Source of the DNA: Xiphophorus maculatus | Taxonomy: Eukaryota; Chordata; Actinopteri; Cyprinodontiformes; Poeciliidae | Assembly (NCBI RefSeq): GCF_002775205.1 | Contig: NC_036454.1 | Coordinates: 16,574,882 to 16,638,881 of the forward strand | Reading direction: 5' to 3' | DNA: 64,000 nt | Shown: positions 1-45,065 of the stretch, piece by piece | How positions within the stretch are numbered: the first letter of the stretch is position 1 | How the letters are laid out: each line of letters opens with the position of its first letter | The notes under the pieces: model-generated | Database searches by the model: none | What the model saw: the letters and a program-made list of their open reading frames with translations, nothing else | What the model was told of the DNA's origin: nothing | Position numbers and translations under genes: made by a program

Positions 1-388
1 CACCTCTTCTTCCTGATTTACTGTTGTCTTCTTCAGTTAACTTGAAGTTATTCACTGTTCTCCTTTGGATCAAATCTTGTTTAAGACAAAGATTATTCTG
101 AGTTTCCAGAACTCTTTTAGTGTTTGCTGATGGCTAATAAGCTCTACATCACATTTAATTAGCTTTGTATTTTTCTTGCAGGTTGATACTAGTTCTTTAG
201 TACAACTAAGTATAAGATGAAATAAGTTAAAAACTTTACTGTCCATAGAAATGAAAATTTGGTTTACATAATTTGTCAGATGCCTCTGATAAGGTGGCCT
301 AAGTGCCATTAGTGGTAGACTACAAAACATTTAGCATAGTGTAAATCATAAATTTGTATTGTGAGGACCTACTTATTATCTTAAACAG

Positions 389-520
389 ACCCACGGTGAT
401 AGACTACAAATCAGTGACGGCTCCACTGGCTGTGGAGCTGAATGAACACTGCACCATCTCAACAGAAATAGAACATAATGACCTTCACAGCTTACTGCAG
501 AGCTACTTGGTTGAATACAG
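389..520 (+). CDS. Orphan internal coding exon, gene not recognised
   Basis: This is a 132-base candidate exon between an AG acceptor (ttaaacag, ending at 388) and a GT donor (tacag|gtgcaa, at 521). It is open in one frame, enters at codon position 3 and leaves at position 2, so its length is an exact multiple of three with compatible phases. The peptide begins PTVIDYKSVTAPLAVEL and ends LQSYLVEYR, with protein-like composition and no low complexity. I do not recognise the family. No convincing next exon was seen between 521 and the gnaq promoter, so it could be the last visible exon of a gene to the left, a relic, or chance. In human the gene beside GNAQ on this side is CEP78, which would lie on the other strand, so this exon is not obviously CEP78. 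Confidence 0.38.
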
Positions 521-1959
521 GTGCAACTATTATTGTTTCCACTATAGAGATAGTTAATGGTTAACCTCTACCAGGCCATTGCCAAGTAATCCCTAAAAAT
601 AAAAAAATCTGTAAGCAAACCAGTAAGCAAAATGTAGTTTTCTTCTTCAAGCATTTAGTGTCTTGATGTTCAGCAAGGCTTTATGCAGGCTATCGTTACT
701 TTTTTTCCTCATACTGATATTCCTCCATTTGAACAGACATTAGGTTCAGTATCTGTCTACTCCTTAAGCCGTCTTAACTTTAATAGTTTTGAACATAAGA
801 ACATAAACCGTTTGATTAAACCTCAACTTGTTTGTATATAGAATATGTGCCTTCATTGTAAGGCATTTACAAAGTAAATAGGTCCAGGTTCTATTTACAT
901 TGTAAAATACCTTAAAATTACCATATTTGATTAATTTGATAGTTCTGAGAGACATCTTACAAAAAGCCACATTTTATGTTTACAAAAATTAAAATGTTAT
1001 TATATATAACCAGTAAAGGTTTATTTTGCATTCCTAAAGAAACTGGCATCACAAAGGAATATATGCAAGCAAATTAATGGAAAGTTGAGTGGAAGGACAA
1101 AGTTTAATAAAAAAAAAATTGAATCCAACAGAGATAACATCAGCATTGAGAGGTTAATCAAAACCCGTTTAAATTAGGAAGTCTTTCATAAGGCATTCAT
1201 AAGGTTTTTGAATCTTTTCTGATTCAAAAACATGTTCTATTTTATTTGGAAATCAAAGTCTTGGAATATGGAGAAAAGAGGGAAGGATTCCAATTTCATC
1301 TTCTGGTGTTGGTCCAGTGTGTTCATTAAATCCAAAGTCAGCACCACCATCTAGGAAATTTTACACTTCATTTTTCCATCTGCCCCTGCCCCCAAAATAC
1401 ATAAACCGGGTATGAACTGATGATGGTCGATTTAATGTTCCTTGGCGCGTAGCTCCATATTGTTCCAAAAAAAAAAGATTGCTATAACTTCATTTTTTAA
1501 AAATACCCAAGTATTGTTTTTTTTTTTTTTTTAAATCTCAAAATATTATTGCAACTCACCTCATATGGGCCTATGACTCATATAGAAAACAATGTTAGCA
1601 AAATATGCATTCATTAAAAAATAAATAACAAATAAAAATCTTTGGGGCACCCCAAAAATTGGCCCTGGGCTACTGCCCTTGTAAGCACTTTCTAAAGTCT
1701 GGCCCAGTGCACAGTACATGAACACACTTTTCCATAGGCCCACATGTTAAAAAAAAAAAAAAAAAAGAGATACACTTTTGCCACTCTGTGAAAAGAAAGC
1801 ATATACACGTTTTACATTTCGGGCTGAATAAGCTAAATTAAAAAAAAAAACTTAATCAGATTATTTTTACATTTATTTTAACTTGTTGAGAATCACCTTT
1901 AAGCAAAACTCCGGGAAATTATTTTCTGTTTTGTATTAGTATGGTGTAAAATTACTAGC

Positions 1960-1960
<1 letters not shown>
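521..1960. other. AT-rich flank, no gene assigned apart from the relic
   Basis: This is AT-rich sequence with several A and T runs (for example around 1519-1532 and 1749-1766). Apart from the relic at 1253-1465, nothing coding is supported. The piece around 1620-1745, with a run of Gly/Pro-like codons on the minus strand and 'ggccctgggc', may be an old interspersed repeat, but I could not assign it. Confidence 0.5.
1253..1465 (-). pseudogene. Coding-like stretch with one in-frame stop, unidentified
   Basis: Read on the minus strand, this stretch is open from 1465 down to a TGA at 1253-1255 except for one in-frame TAA at 1361-1363. The upstream part reads EQYGATRQGTLNRPSSVHTR and the downstream part includes GGADFGFNEHTGPTPEDEIG, ending in HIPRL. 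A usable AG acceptor (tttcctag) just before 1350 would make 1253-1350 a terminal exon that skips the TAA. An AATAAA-type signal lies just past the stop on this strand (about 1238-1243). Both halves look like real protein, but I cannot name it. Its upstream exons would have to overlap the gnaq promoter, which favours a decayed copy over a live gene. Confidence 0.3.
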
Positions 1961-21464
<19,504 letters not shown>

Positions 21465-22342
21465 AGTACGGCTCCTCCCTGAAACACTGACTGACTCGAT
21501 CTGTGAAAAGATAGCTTTCACATATACACACAGATGCAAAATTCACGCTTACAAATTATCTAAGGAAAATAAATCTAACGGTTGCATAATACTAATTTAT
21601 TTGCCCTTTGTTGACTTCTTGGTGCGTGAGGGGTTTCATTTTGCTATTTAAGGAGCTCCATCACATCTGCCTTTTTATAAACAACCTTTCTTTTTGTAAC
21701 CCTCCTCATCTATCATCCTTTCCAAAAGTTCGGCATGAACGTTAGCTTAACAGGAAGTGATGTAACATCTCATTATCAACAGCCTCTTGTTTTTTCTTCT
21801 TTTTTTTTTAATGCACCTGTTGGCATGTCTCTTGTAATGTTGCCATAAACTGTGATTTTTAAATTATTTGAGATTGATTTGATATTGATTGACTTCAGTC
21901 ATTATTCTTGTTCCAACGTTACCTTGCTTTTACCATTCAGTGATTTGAGCACATTTACTGCTTATTCGGACACAAACGTGAAGTTCAGGACAAGAAGGAG
22001 AAATCGTCTGAGCGACGAGGTGTGAAGATGCCTTCCACAGACTGCCGGGATGAGAGGGGCTCTTGATTTCTGACGCATTTACTAAAAGTGTTTACTTTAA
22101 ACCGTGCCACACAGAAGCTTTTCTTTCAAATTGCAATTATTACCGATGCCAAAACAACTCAAGCACAAGAACGCTGGTGAGGGAAGGAAAGAGCAGGAGC
22201 AACAGACTGACAGGTTGATCAACCATCTGAATCCTGCAGGTTATGAAGTGTTCACCGTCCAGTCCAGTCATAGCTTAGCTGTATCTCTGTGTCCAATCAC
22301 TGCCCGGCTTTCCAGACTGTTGTAGCTGAATTGGAAGTGCAG

Positions 22343-22348
22343 AATAAA
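22343..22348 (+). terminator. gnaq: Candidate gnaq poly(A) signal
   Basis: AATAAA about 880 bases after the stop. An earlier AATAAA is at 21568-21573. Mammalian GNAQ has a long 3' UTR with several sites, so further distal use is possible. Which site is used cannot be told from sequence. Confidence 0.4.
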
Positions 22349-25300
22349 TCTGGTTAGTTGCTACGTAAAGAGGGCAAAAAAAGGGCAGTGTTGATATGCA
22401 GTGTGTACCAAAGTAAAGCCCTTTCTAGTTTCTAATTGGCACTTCTTTGCAAGCGACTCTCAATTTACTTTGGAGTATATATATATTTTAATTATCTCCC
22501 TGCAACATAAGCCTGTAATTTACGTTTATTGAGGCATAGTGCAATTATGAATGCTATAATCATTGTACATACATCTCACTTTCTCAATATACATATAAGT
22601 ATATATATATGTATGTGACAGCATCTTTGTTGGCTTTGTAATCATTACTTTTTTGGGCAGATTGAATGTTCAGTATTGAAAATGTGTATCTGTGTAATTG
22701 TTTGTCCAATGGCTAACTCGTTTTTTTGTAAGAGGAAAAAGTTATTTACTTGTTCTGCTTTTGTTTCCCTTCATTTGTCAGATGAGAATGTACATTTTCG
22801 CGTTACGTTGCGTTCATTTCTCATTAAGGAAACATTATTTAGCTTCAGAATGTGGAACCTTAGTATCAGATTAGTGCAAATCGAAGCCGTTTCCTTAAAT
22901 TTACAGTTTCTCTCCTCACCTTTGAGAAATGGCGACCTGACTCGGATCTACACGACTAATTCTAACATTTGAACTCTTAGCAGGTTTCAGATCAGAGCAC
23001 TTTTTTCCTGACGCGTAACTCTTTGATTCTGGAGTCTTTTTAATAAGTATTGATGAGCTGTGGAGCCTCCTCAGTACATGTTGTGGTCCTGAACATGATT
23101 CTCACCCCTTCGCATTAATAGCCAACGTGTTTAGTAGGATCAGAACCGTGGAGCAAAGCTGAGAAGGACGGCAGGAGAGCTGCTGAGTTTAAGTGTTTTT
23201 GAAGATGACTAAATTTTCTGGGAAACTTCCCTGCCTACCGAGAGAAAGTCAGCGTTGAAAATCAGGTAATTAATGTACAAAAAGTCAAGTAGAATGAACC
23301 ATTCATTGGTTCTTTAAAAAAAAAAAAAAGACTTTTTCATCTCGATCGCCACAGTTTCATTAGAATGTACAGTATTCCTTATTTTTTTTAATTTATAAAA
23401 CGAGAAAAATACAGTTCATGTGTACATATTGCCTTATATTAAACTGTGCCTCTGAAGTCTCTCACAAAGGCACTTGTTGTTTTTTTTTGTTTGTTTTTTG
23501 TGAGAAGTGTAGCTAAAGCAGCTGATAATGTCTCGTTGTAATTTTTGTTTTGGCTTGGTGTTTTTTTTGTTGTTGTTGTTTTGTTTTTCCACGCTGTGAG
23601 AAGCTCTGGGAACAGCTCTGATTTGCAGCTCATGTGACGTAACAGCAGGACATTATAAGAACGTCATGAACAAACTGGAAACACATTTCTGTTCATTTCT
23701 GTTGTCGCATCTGATTCATGTCTTAAATGTTTCTACCACAGTGCATTATGATGCATTGAACTGCCTGGCACGCATTAAAACAGCATGGAGACATGCAGAA
23801 TGAGAATTTTTTTTTATGTAAATTGCCACATTCAACTTTATTTTGACATCCTTTTACCACTTCAGCAGATCAAAAGCAACTCTCTTTTTAGGAGGGATGG
23901 GGCGGATGTTTAAGATGTGGTTAAAAGAAAGACTTTACGCAGCTATTTAGTAGCCCAAATCTAGCATTTTGCACCACTTTACATTTATTGGCATTCCTGG
24001 CACAGATTTATAAAAGGCTTTTAAATAAATAGATGATTTATGGCAAAGCTTAAAATCACGCTTAAGAAAACGGCTTGGGTTTTTATTTTATTTTTTAATT
24101 TTGCTTACTTTAAAATTATTGCTCTGACTGTAGATCTGAGCAGGTCGATGTCGGTATTTATTCTTTAATGCTGTTTTATGAGAATCAACACATCGGCCTT
24201 ACTTGAAGGATGAAGGTTTGCTTGTCTTTCCCATTTTGACAAGTGTCCAAGACAAAATGGACCTCTTTCAGGTCATATTTACACCTCAGCTGAAACGATA
24301 ATTAAACGTTCCTGAATAGTCCGGAAAATAAATAACAAACCTTTGTGTGGTTAACTTTATTTAGGGTGATTTTGTTTTTATATATGGGAAAAATGTATTA
24401 AAACAATTCTCAACTTTGATGTTTCTATGTGACAGAAAATGATTTGGGTATCTAAAAACATAAAACAGTCTAAAACAAATCACTATTTACATTTTAATAA
24501 AAAAGTGGCATAATAAAAATAATATATTTACCCTTCTCAAGAACTGATAGAAAAATCTCTATTAATATCACACCAGAATTATCCCACTATTATTATTATT
24601 ATTATTTTATTATTTGCATGTCTCCCAATAGAATTTTGACTATTTATGTTTGCTGGTGGGCAGGTTAGGTGGGAGGCCTCCTCACCATCACCCTAATCTT
24701 TAACTCTCTCCACCGATTCAGATCACACTCAAATCCAGACTTTAGCTAGGCCAATCCAAAGTGTTAATTTTACTTCCAGTCTAAAGAGACGTCTTAGTAA
24801 AATCAAAACACTTCAAAGCTACAGTATGAGTAAATTTGCTCTTTATTTTCTTAACGTTGGATTGTTTTCCTCTTCCGTATAAATCTACATAGAATAAAGG
24901 GCAGAATTTATTTTTTTAAAGTTATTTATTTTTTTGGTGTGAGGTCACGCAACTGAAAAGAAAGATTGATTCCCTTCAAAACTTTTCAACCAACTTCACC
25001 TGGAGTGCCAATAAGTGTGTTGGGTGGTGCAGGTGGAGTATTGACTGTATTTCTGAAGCTGGCGTCCGGTTTCAGACTAGTCAGTGCTGCCGAGTCTTTG
25101 GTAAGAAATTCAGAAACTTGTGTTGCTGCTCTTGTAAAGTGGCTCTTAATGCTTCCCTCTTACGTAACGTGAAAATCTGTCCACATGCTAGGTGTGAGCA
25201 GACACACCGTGATCTCACCTGAGCCCCGTTGGGTCACACAGATGACCCAGTGTGTCAGTGCATCTCCACTGTCTCGGTTCTCTTCATGTATTATTACACT

Positions 25301-26689
25301 GTCACGAAGTAACAAAATGGGATTGTTCTTGTGCAAATGTAAAAGTGTGATTGAAGTCTGTGATCAATATGAGCGATCTCTTCATGTTCACGTCTTTCTG
25401 AGCAAGTTTCCTCCTTTGCATTGATTTGTTTTCCCCCTTTAAGCAAGCAGCTGATGCAGACTTTGTGTGTTTGGCCTCTGCTGTTCAGATTTCCTGCAGT
25501 ATGTTTCAGAGCAGGTCCATGTGTTGAGAACTGTTTGATTAAAAAGAAGTTCCCATAAACTGCTCTTAAACTCTGTCTCTGGCATATTATTATTATTATT
25601 ATTATTATGATTATTATTATTTTGGTTGGTTTAAACTCTCCCGCTGGAGATGAATTTTGAAGTATTTTTCTATAAAATTGTGTTCTGTTTCCATAAAATT
25701 GTTTTTAGGTGAAGTCTGTTTCATAATCTTGCTCTCCACATCTTAAGGGATAAGGTATTTTTGACCAACATAAATACTGAATTTATTTGATAAGCATTTT
25801 GTTAAAAACTGTTGACAATGGCAGAGGTTTGATGATTGGTCTTTGGGAATGTTCTTAGTTTTCACATGCTGCCGTTGGTTTCAGTGTAAAAAAAAAAAAA
25901 AAATCATCCTAATGATCACTAATGAATGTTTGAAATGTCACTATTCTGAATCTACGATTTTCAAATTTGGACTAAAACAACTTTTATAACATTCCATTTT
26001 ATTTGTGAAAATCATCTGGTTTACCGGAGAATTTAAAACTGGTCCTCATTTGCATCTGTGCAAACAGCGCAGGCTGATTGAAACGTGATGTTACCTTCAA
26101 GGCAAAATTCTCAGATTCTCCTTCATTTCCTCGCGTTCTCCAGCCTGACCCCTAGCGGCCATTTGAGGACCTGTCATTTAAAAAGTGGCGCCGAGTCCCT
26201 TTCTCTGTCCTCCTGCACCTCACTGTGGCTGTGGGGAGAAAGTCTGCTCCTCTGTGTCTCATCAGATGAAGTTAGGCATTCAAGTTATGTCTTTAACACA
26301 CAACTTACGTCTCGCTGGATCTATGCCGTCACTACACGGCAGCACGCTGAGCTCTCCACGCAGTGGTGGAGCAGGTGAAAGTCTGCTGCCTGTGAAGGCT
26401 CACTTCCCATTTATCCTCTTCTATTTGTGGCCAGCGCCACGCCCTCCCGACTGGACAGGAAAAAGTTCAGCAGCCATCTCTCTGGTCCAGACCAACCGCT
26501 GCACTTTGTCCTCAAGGACCTCAAAGAAGACGCTCCTCCATGAGAAGGATTTTCTAATGAATCCGCTGATCATACACACAGCTGGGAGAATAAGAACATT
26601 TCTCAACTGATAAAACCATTTTTTTTATTATTAATTTTTATAAAGGATCAAATTCATTCCTTCTGATGATGCTCGACTCTCCCTCCCGC

Positions 26690-26845
26690 TAGAAGCTGTG
26701 AGCCGTGTGAGCTTTTCCCCCCTCCCCACCTCATTCAAAGACTCCAAAACTTCTTCTTCTTCTTCTTCTTTTTTTTCTTTCCTCCCCCTAATTTGATCGC
26801 AGACGGTTTACCACCATAGGGGCCTGCGTCTCAGTGTTGGGGAGG
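26690..26845 (+). promoter_or_regulatory. gna14: gna14 proximal promoter and 5' UTR region
   Basis: This is a GC- and pyrimidine-rich stretch just before the gna14 start, with a (TTC)n/poly-pyrimidine tract at 26751-26787. No TATA box is evident. The start codon at 26846 sits in 'ggaggATGg', an acceptable Kozak context (G at +4, G at -3). Confidence 0.45.
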
Positions 26846-41599
<14,754 letters not shown>

Positions 41600-42130
41600 C
41601 TACCACTAAAGGAAATGCCATGCAACCGTTTACCCATATCTCACGTAAAAGATTTTCTGGATCAAATATTATCCCAAAAGCACAAGATCCAATTTAGCTG
41701 AACAGCTGGAACCCACGAGGCATAAACAATGATTTGTGTAGGATATTCTGCCTAAACCGTAACTTTGTATAGATGATGCTTATCGTTTCTTTTCGGGTCT
41801 GCTGTAAAGGCTACTTTAAAGCTGTAGTAAGAATATGAATGCTAGAAGTAGCTCACCGACTTACCTGATGTGTGAATAATATTCTTTAAAAATATAAATC
41901 AAAATGATATAAGAGGCCTTAACTAATATATCTCAATTTAGAGCTTCTTTAGGCACAGATTTTGCTGCAAGAGGCTAACGTACTCAGAACGTTTATCTTT
42001 TTTAGGTGTACATAGTCTGAGATGTACTTATAGACGCTGACCCTGTTTATTTAAGTAGCAATGGAAATATTATTTGTTGATGCTGTTGTAAAAACTGAGA
42101 AGCAGAAACATGTTCTTGGTACTATAGATT

Positions 42131-42136
42131 AATAAA
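42131..42136 (+). terminator. gna14: gna14 poly(A) signal
   Basis: AATAAA 532 bases after the gna14 stop, in 'agattaataaagacgg'. It is the clearest signal before the facing vps13a 3' UTR and gives a 3' UTR of about 550 bases. Confidence 0.6.
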
Positions 42137-42362
42137 GACGGCACTGAAATTTAAGAAGGTAACTGACGAATATTTTTTTTATTTCTCTGTGAAAACAGCA
42201 TGAAGAAAACATTCAGACAACCCTCTAAAAAATAAAACAACAAAAAAAAAATCAAATGAGGGAGAACAAAAGGTAGAATGGCATCAGAAATATTTACTCT
42301 TGGTATGATAGAAGGAAACCTGAATCTTGGAGAAAACAGTAGCCAGTTATAATTAGAACTCC

Positions 42363-42368
42363 TTTATT
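42363..42368 (-). terminator. vps13a: vps13a main poly(A) signal
   Basis: TTTATT on the plus strand is AATAAA on the minus strand, about 840 bases past the vps13a stop. With the gna14 signal at 42131, the two convergent 3' UTRs would stop about 190 bases apart and not overlap. Confidence 0.5.
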
Positions 42369-43207
42369 TTTAAATACATTTTTCTCTGCATATTTCTTTT
42401 GTAAAGTTTGCATTGCATATATATATATAGTACAAAAACATGAAAGCAACATTGCCATCTGAATTCCACAGACTTGATGTGATCAAAGTAACTCAAATGA
42501 ACATAGAGATAGAGTAGAAAAATAGCATGCATCTGTAAATTCAACTAATTCTTGGAAAATGTGTACAAAAAAGTAAACCTTGAAGAAGAAAAAGGAAAAC
42601 ATTGAACCATAATGATGTTACAGTAACACTTTGATTCCCCTTTACATGATCTGGTACATAATTAACAGCTTTAAATGTTGAATGTGCAGTTGCTAATTTG
42701 GCCTCTGTTATTTAGGATGCTTCCAATGATATTTCTACATTTTCACACAAATAAAAACATAATTCATAACAAAGAGGAATAAATTCAGTGACATGATGCA
42801 TTCGACAATGAAAAATAAAACTAAAGACACCTAAAAAGGTATTAAAACACCCTGACTTTTTTCACTAAATGTTAAAAAATGTAAAGGTAAACTTGAGGAT
42901 TAATGTTGCGCTGGCCAAAAAGACCAATGAAACTATATTTGTGCAAAAAGAATGAGTGCAATTAGAGTAGTGGCAAAGTTTGGTGAAATTAATTCTGAGA
43001 TTCTGTGGTGAAACACTAATAGCACTTTTTTTGTTTAACAATATAACTCCTGTTTAAATCTTTCACTCCTAACTTCATGCAGTCAACAGAAAAAAAAAAT
43101 TGCGCGCTGTTTACACACATAGGGACGTAAATCAGACATGCAGTGAAGAGCAAAGGCACTGACACACAAAGATCATGTGTGTTTTTAGCACATCCTATTC
43201 TTCAATA

Positions 43208-45065
43208 TTAGTATTTAGGTAAACGATCTCTGGCATCCTCCAATTTGTTGAGAACCCACTGAAAAAGAGATTAGAAGTCAGAATAAATGAGTTTCAGTCC
43301 TTTGTCAAGCATGGCTGGCCTGTTCTCCTAAAAATTGTCAGCTTACCTGGGCAATCTCTGGAGTTTTGAAGTTTATGATCTTCCCAAACTCTTTGGCATG
43401 GAAGACTGATTTCACTCTTTCCTGTATGTTTAGAGTTGGAATTCAATTTATGTTGGCATGTTGTGAACTTTTAACTAAACAAAAACTAATGTTCATACCT
43501 TGGCTTCAATCCGCAGTCGACGTCCACCAACAATCTTTGGGTCCATTGTGAATTCTTCAAAGAGATACTGCCACTCGCAGGTCAGCTGACCAAAGGTGCC
43601 TTTAGTCACAAAAAATATTCCTCTGCAAGGCAGAAGCATCGAAATGAGCCAGTTTGGTACAAGTGTAGTGTCAATAAAGGTGCTTAAAACTAGTCAAAAG
43701 AACAAAAGCTGTAAAATATTCTATTTAAAACAGAACCAGAGATATTTTATAAATACTTACTGCTCTAATTCTTAATATTATAAATATACTTTTGAGGAGG
43801 GCAGGATTTATCAGAGCCAACCTTCAGCCTTACCAGCAGTTCCCAAACTGCTCCATTGATCATTTATTAGATCCATAGATCTACTTGGACGTGTTTGTGC
43901 CAGAGTGACCAACACGACCACATTAGCTGATTGCAACTAACGCTAAGTGAGGAATGGGAAAATATCCTGCAGCAGTGTGTGACCAAGCTGGTGACTAGCA
44001 TGAGGATGTGGTGCCAGGCTATTGCGGCAGCACGCTGATCTTATTTGCTAAATGAATAAATTGTTCAATTACTGATAAGTCTTGTTTAGTAGCAGAATAA
44101 GTTGCTGATATTGCCAAAGGGTTTAGCAGTTTTCTTCAATCAGTCCAACCCACATATTCAACTCTGCTGCTTGACCCACAAATGCATTTTGCTAACGAAT
44201 GTGACATCACTGAATGGAAATAAAGCTTTCCACAACGGCATACAGTGGGGCACCACTTATTCACCTATTTGCAGATTTTTCTGTGAAACTCCAAATTATT
44301 CACTGCGAATCAGCCTATTTTTTGAACAGCACATCTAAAATATTCATAAGAAAATGCTACCTGGCACACACAGCTGACTGGGGTTTGCAAAACAGCCAAA
44401 TCAGAAACGGCATTAACTTTTCTTGGCACTGATTGGCTGTGGTAATAAGGGAGATTGTTCATGTTCGCTTCAGCGGTATCGCTGAGACGATTTTCACTGT
44501 GCGTGATAATGCAGTTTAAGCCATGTTTGGTCTTTGAAAAAACGGAGGCAGTTATGAGTGTTTTAGAGGCGACTTCAAGCTGTTTTTAGCTCATTTTAGC
44601 TGTTTGCAGGCGGCTGTGGTTTCTAGCCTGCACTAATACCAGGGGTTGACTGCAACATTTATTGCCAAGAAACACAATTACAAAGAAATAATCAACCAAA
44701 CCTAATTTCTTTTGTGATTGTGCTTAAATGCGTGTTTTGCATTGAGACATTACCGTTATTAACCTTAAAACATTTTAAGAGTTTGTCAGGACTAAACTTG
44801 TACAGCACTTTGTACACCATTACAATGCAAAAAGGCTTTATGGACATCTAGTGATGGAATTATGAACTACAACAAAAGGCTGTTAGCTCTTAGGCTAACA
44901 ACCTGCTCAAAATAACTTTTGTCTTTTGAGCTCAGCAAAAATGTTATAATTTATTTGACGAAGTGTCAGAGCTGCTTACCTCTTGGTGATCATGAAGAAG
45001 TCTGAATCGTTAATCTTGGCATGAGCAAAGTATCTATACTTGGCAAAACGTCCGTTTTCAATTGT
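43208..45065 (-). other. vps13a: vps13a exons for the C-terminal PH-like domain
   Basis: The four last exons (45065-44980, 43622-43499, 43421-43347, 43258-43208) encode the PH-like fold: [17 protein letters not shown], then [20 protein letters not shown], then [18 protein letters not shown], ending [16 protein letters not shown]. In human VPS13A this domain binds the scramblase XK; that is family knowledge, not visible here. The C-terminus is shorter and ends differently from the human one (EAREPSPSL, from memory). Confidence 0.85.

Larger units (their letters stand above)
21465..26845 (+). other. gnaq 3' UTR and gnaq-gna14 spacer
   Basis: The sequence after the gnaq stop is AT-rich and likely to be mostly 3' UTR for the first kilobase or more. 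AATAAA signals lie at 21568-21573 and 22343-22348. A TA-rich stretch is at 22480-22615. ATT/TTA microsatellites lie at 24588-24615 and 25585-25621. From about 26085 the composition becomes richer in GC toward the gna14 promoter. No coding exon is supported; the open frame at 26185-26610 has no splice or homology support. Confidence 0.7.

Noticed and set aside
23439..23633. Lys/Thr-rich minus-strand frame in the gnaq 3' region
   Set aside because: Low-complexity translation of T-runs and GTT repeats.
26185..26610. 141-codon open frame before gna14
   Set aside because: No recognised domain, GC-rich promoter-proximal sequence, and no splice partner.
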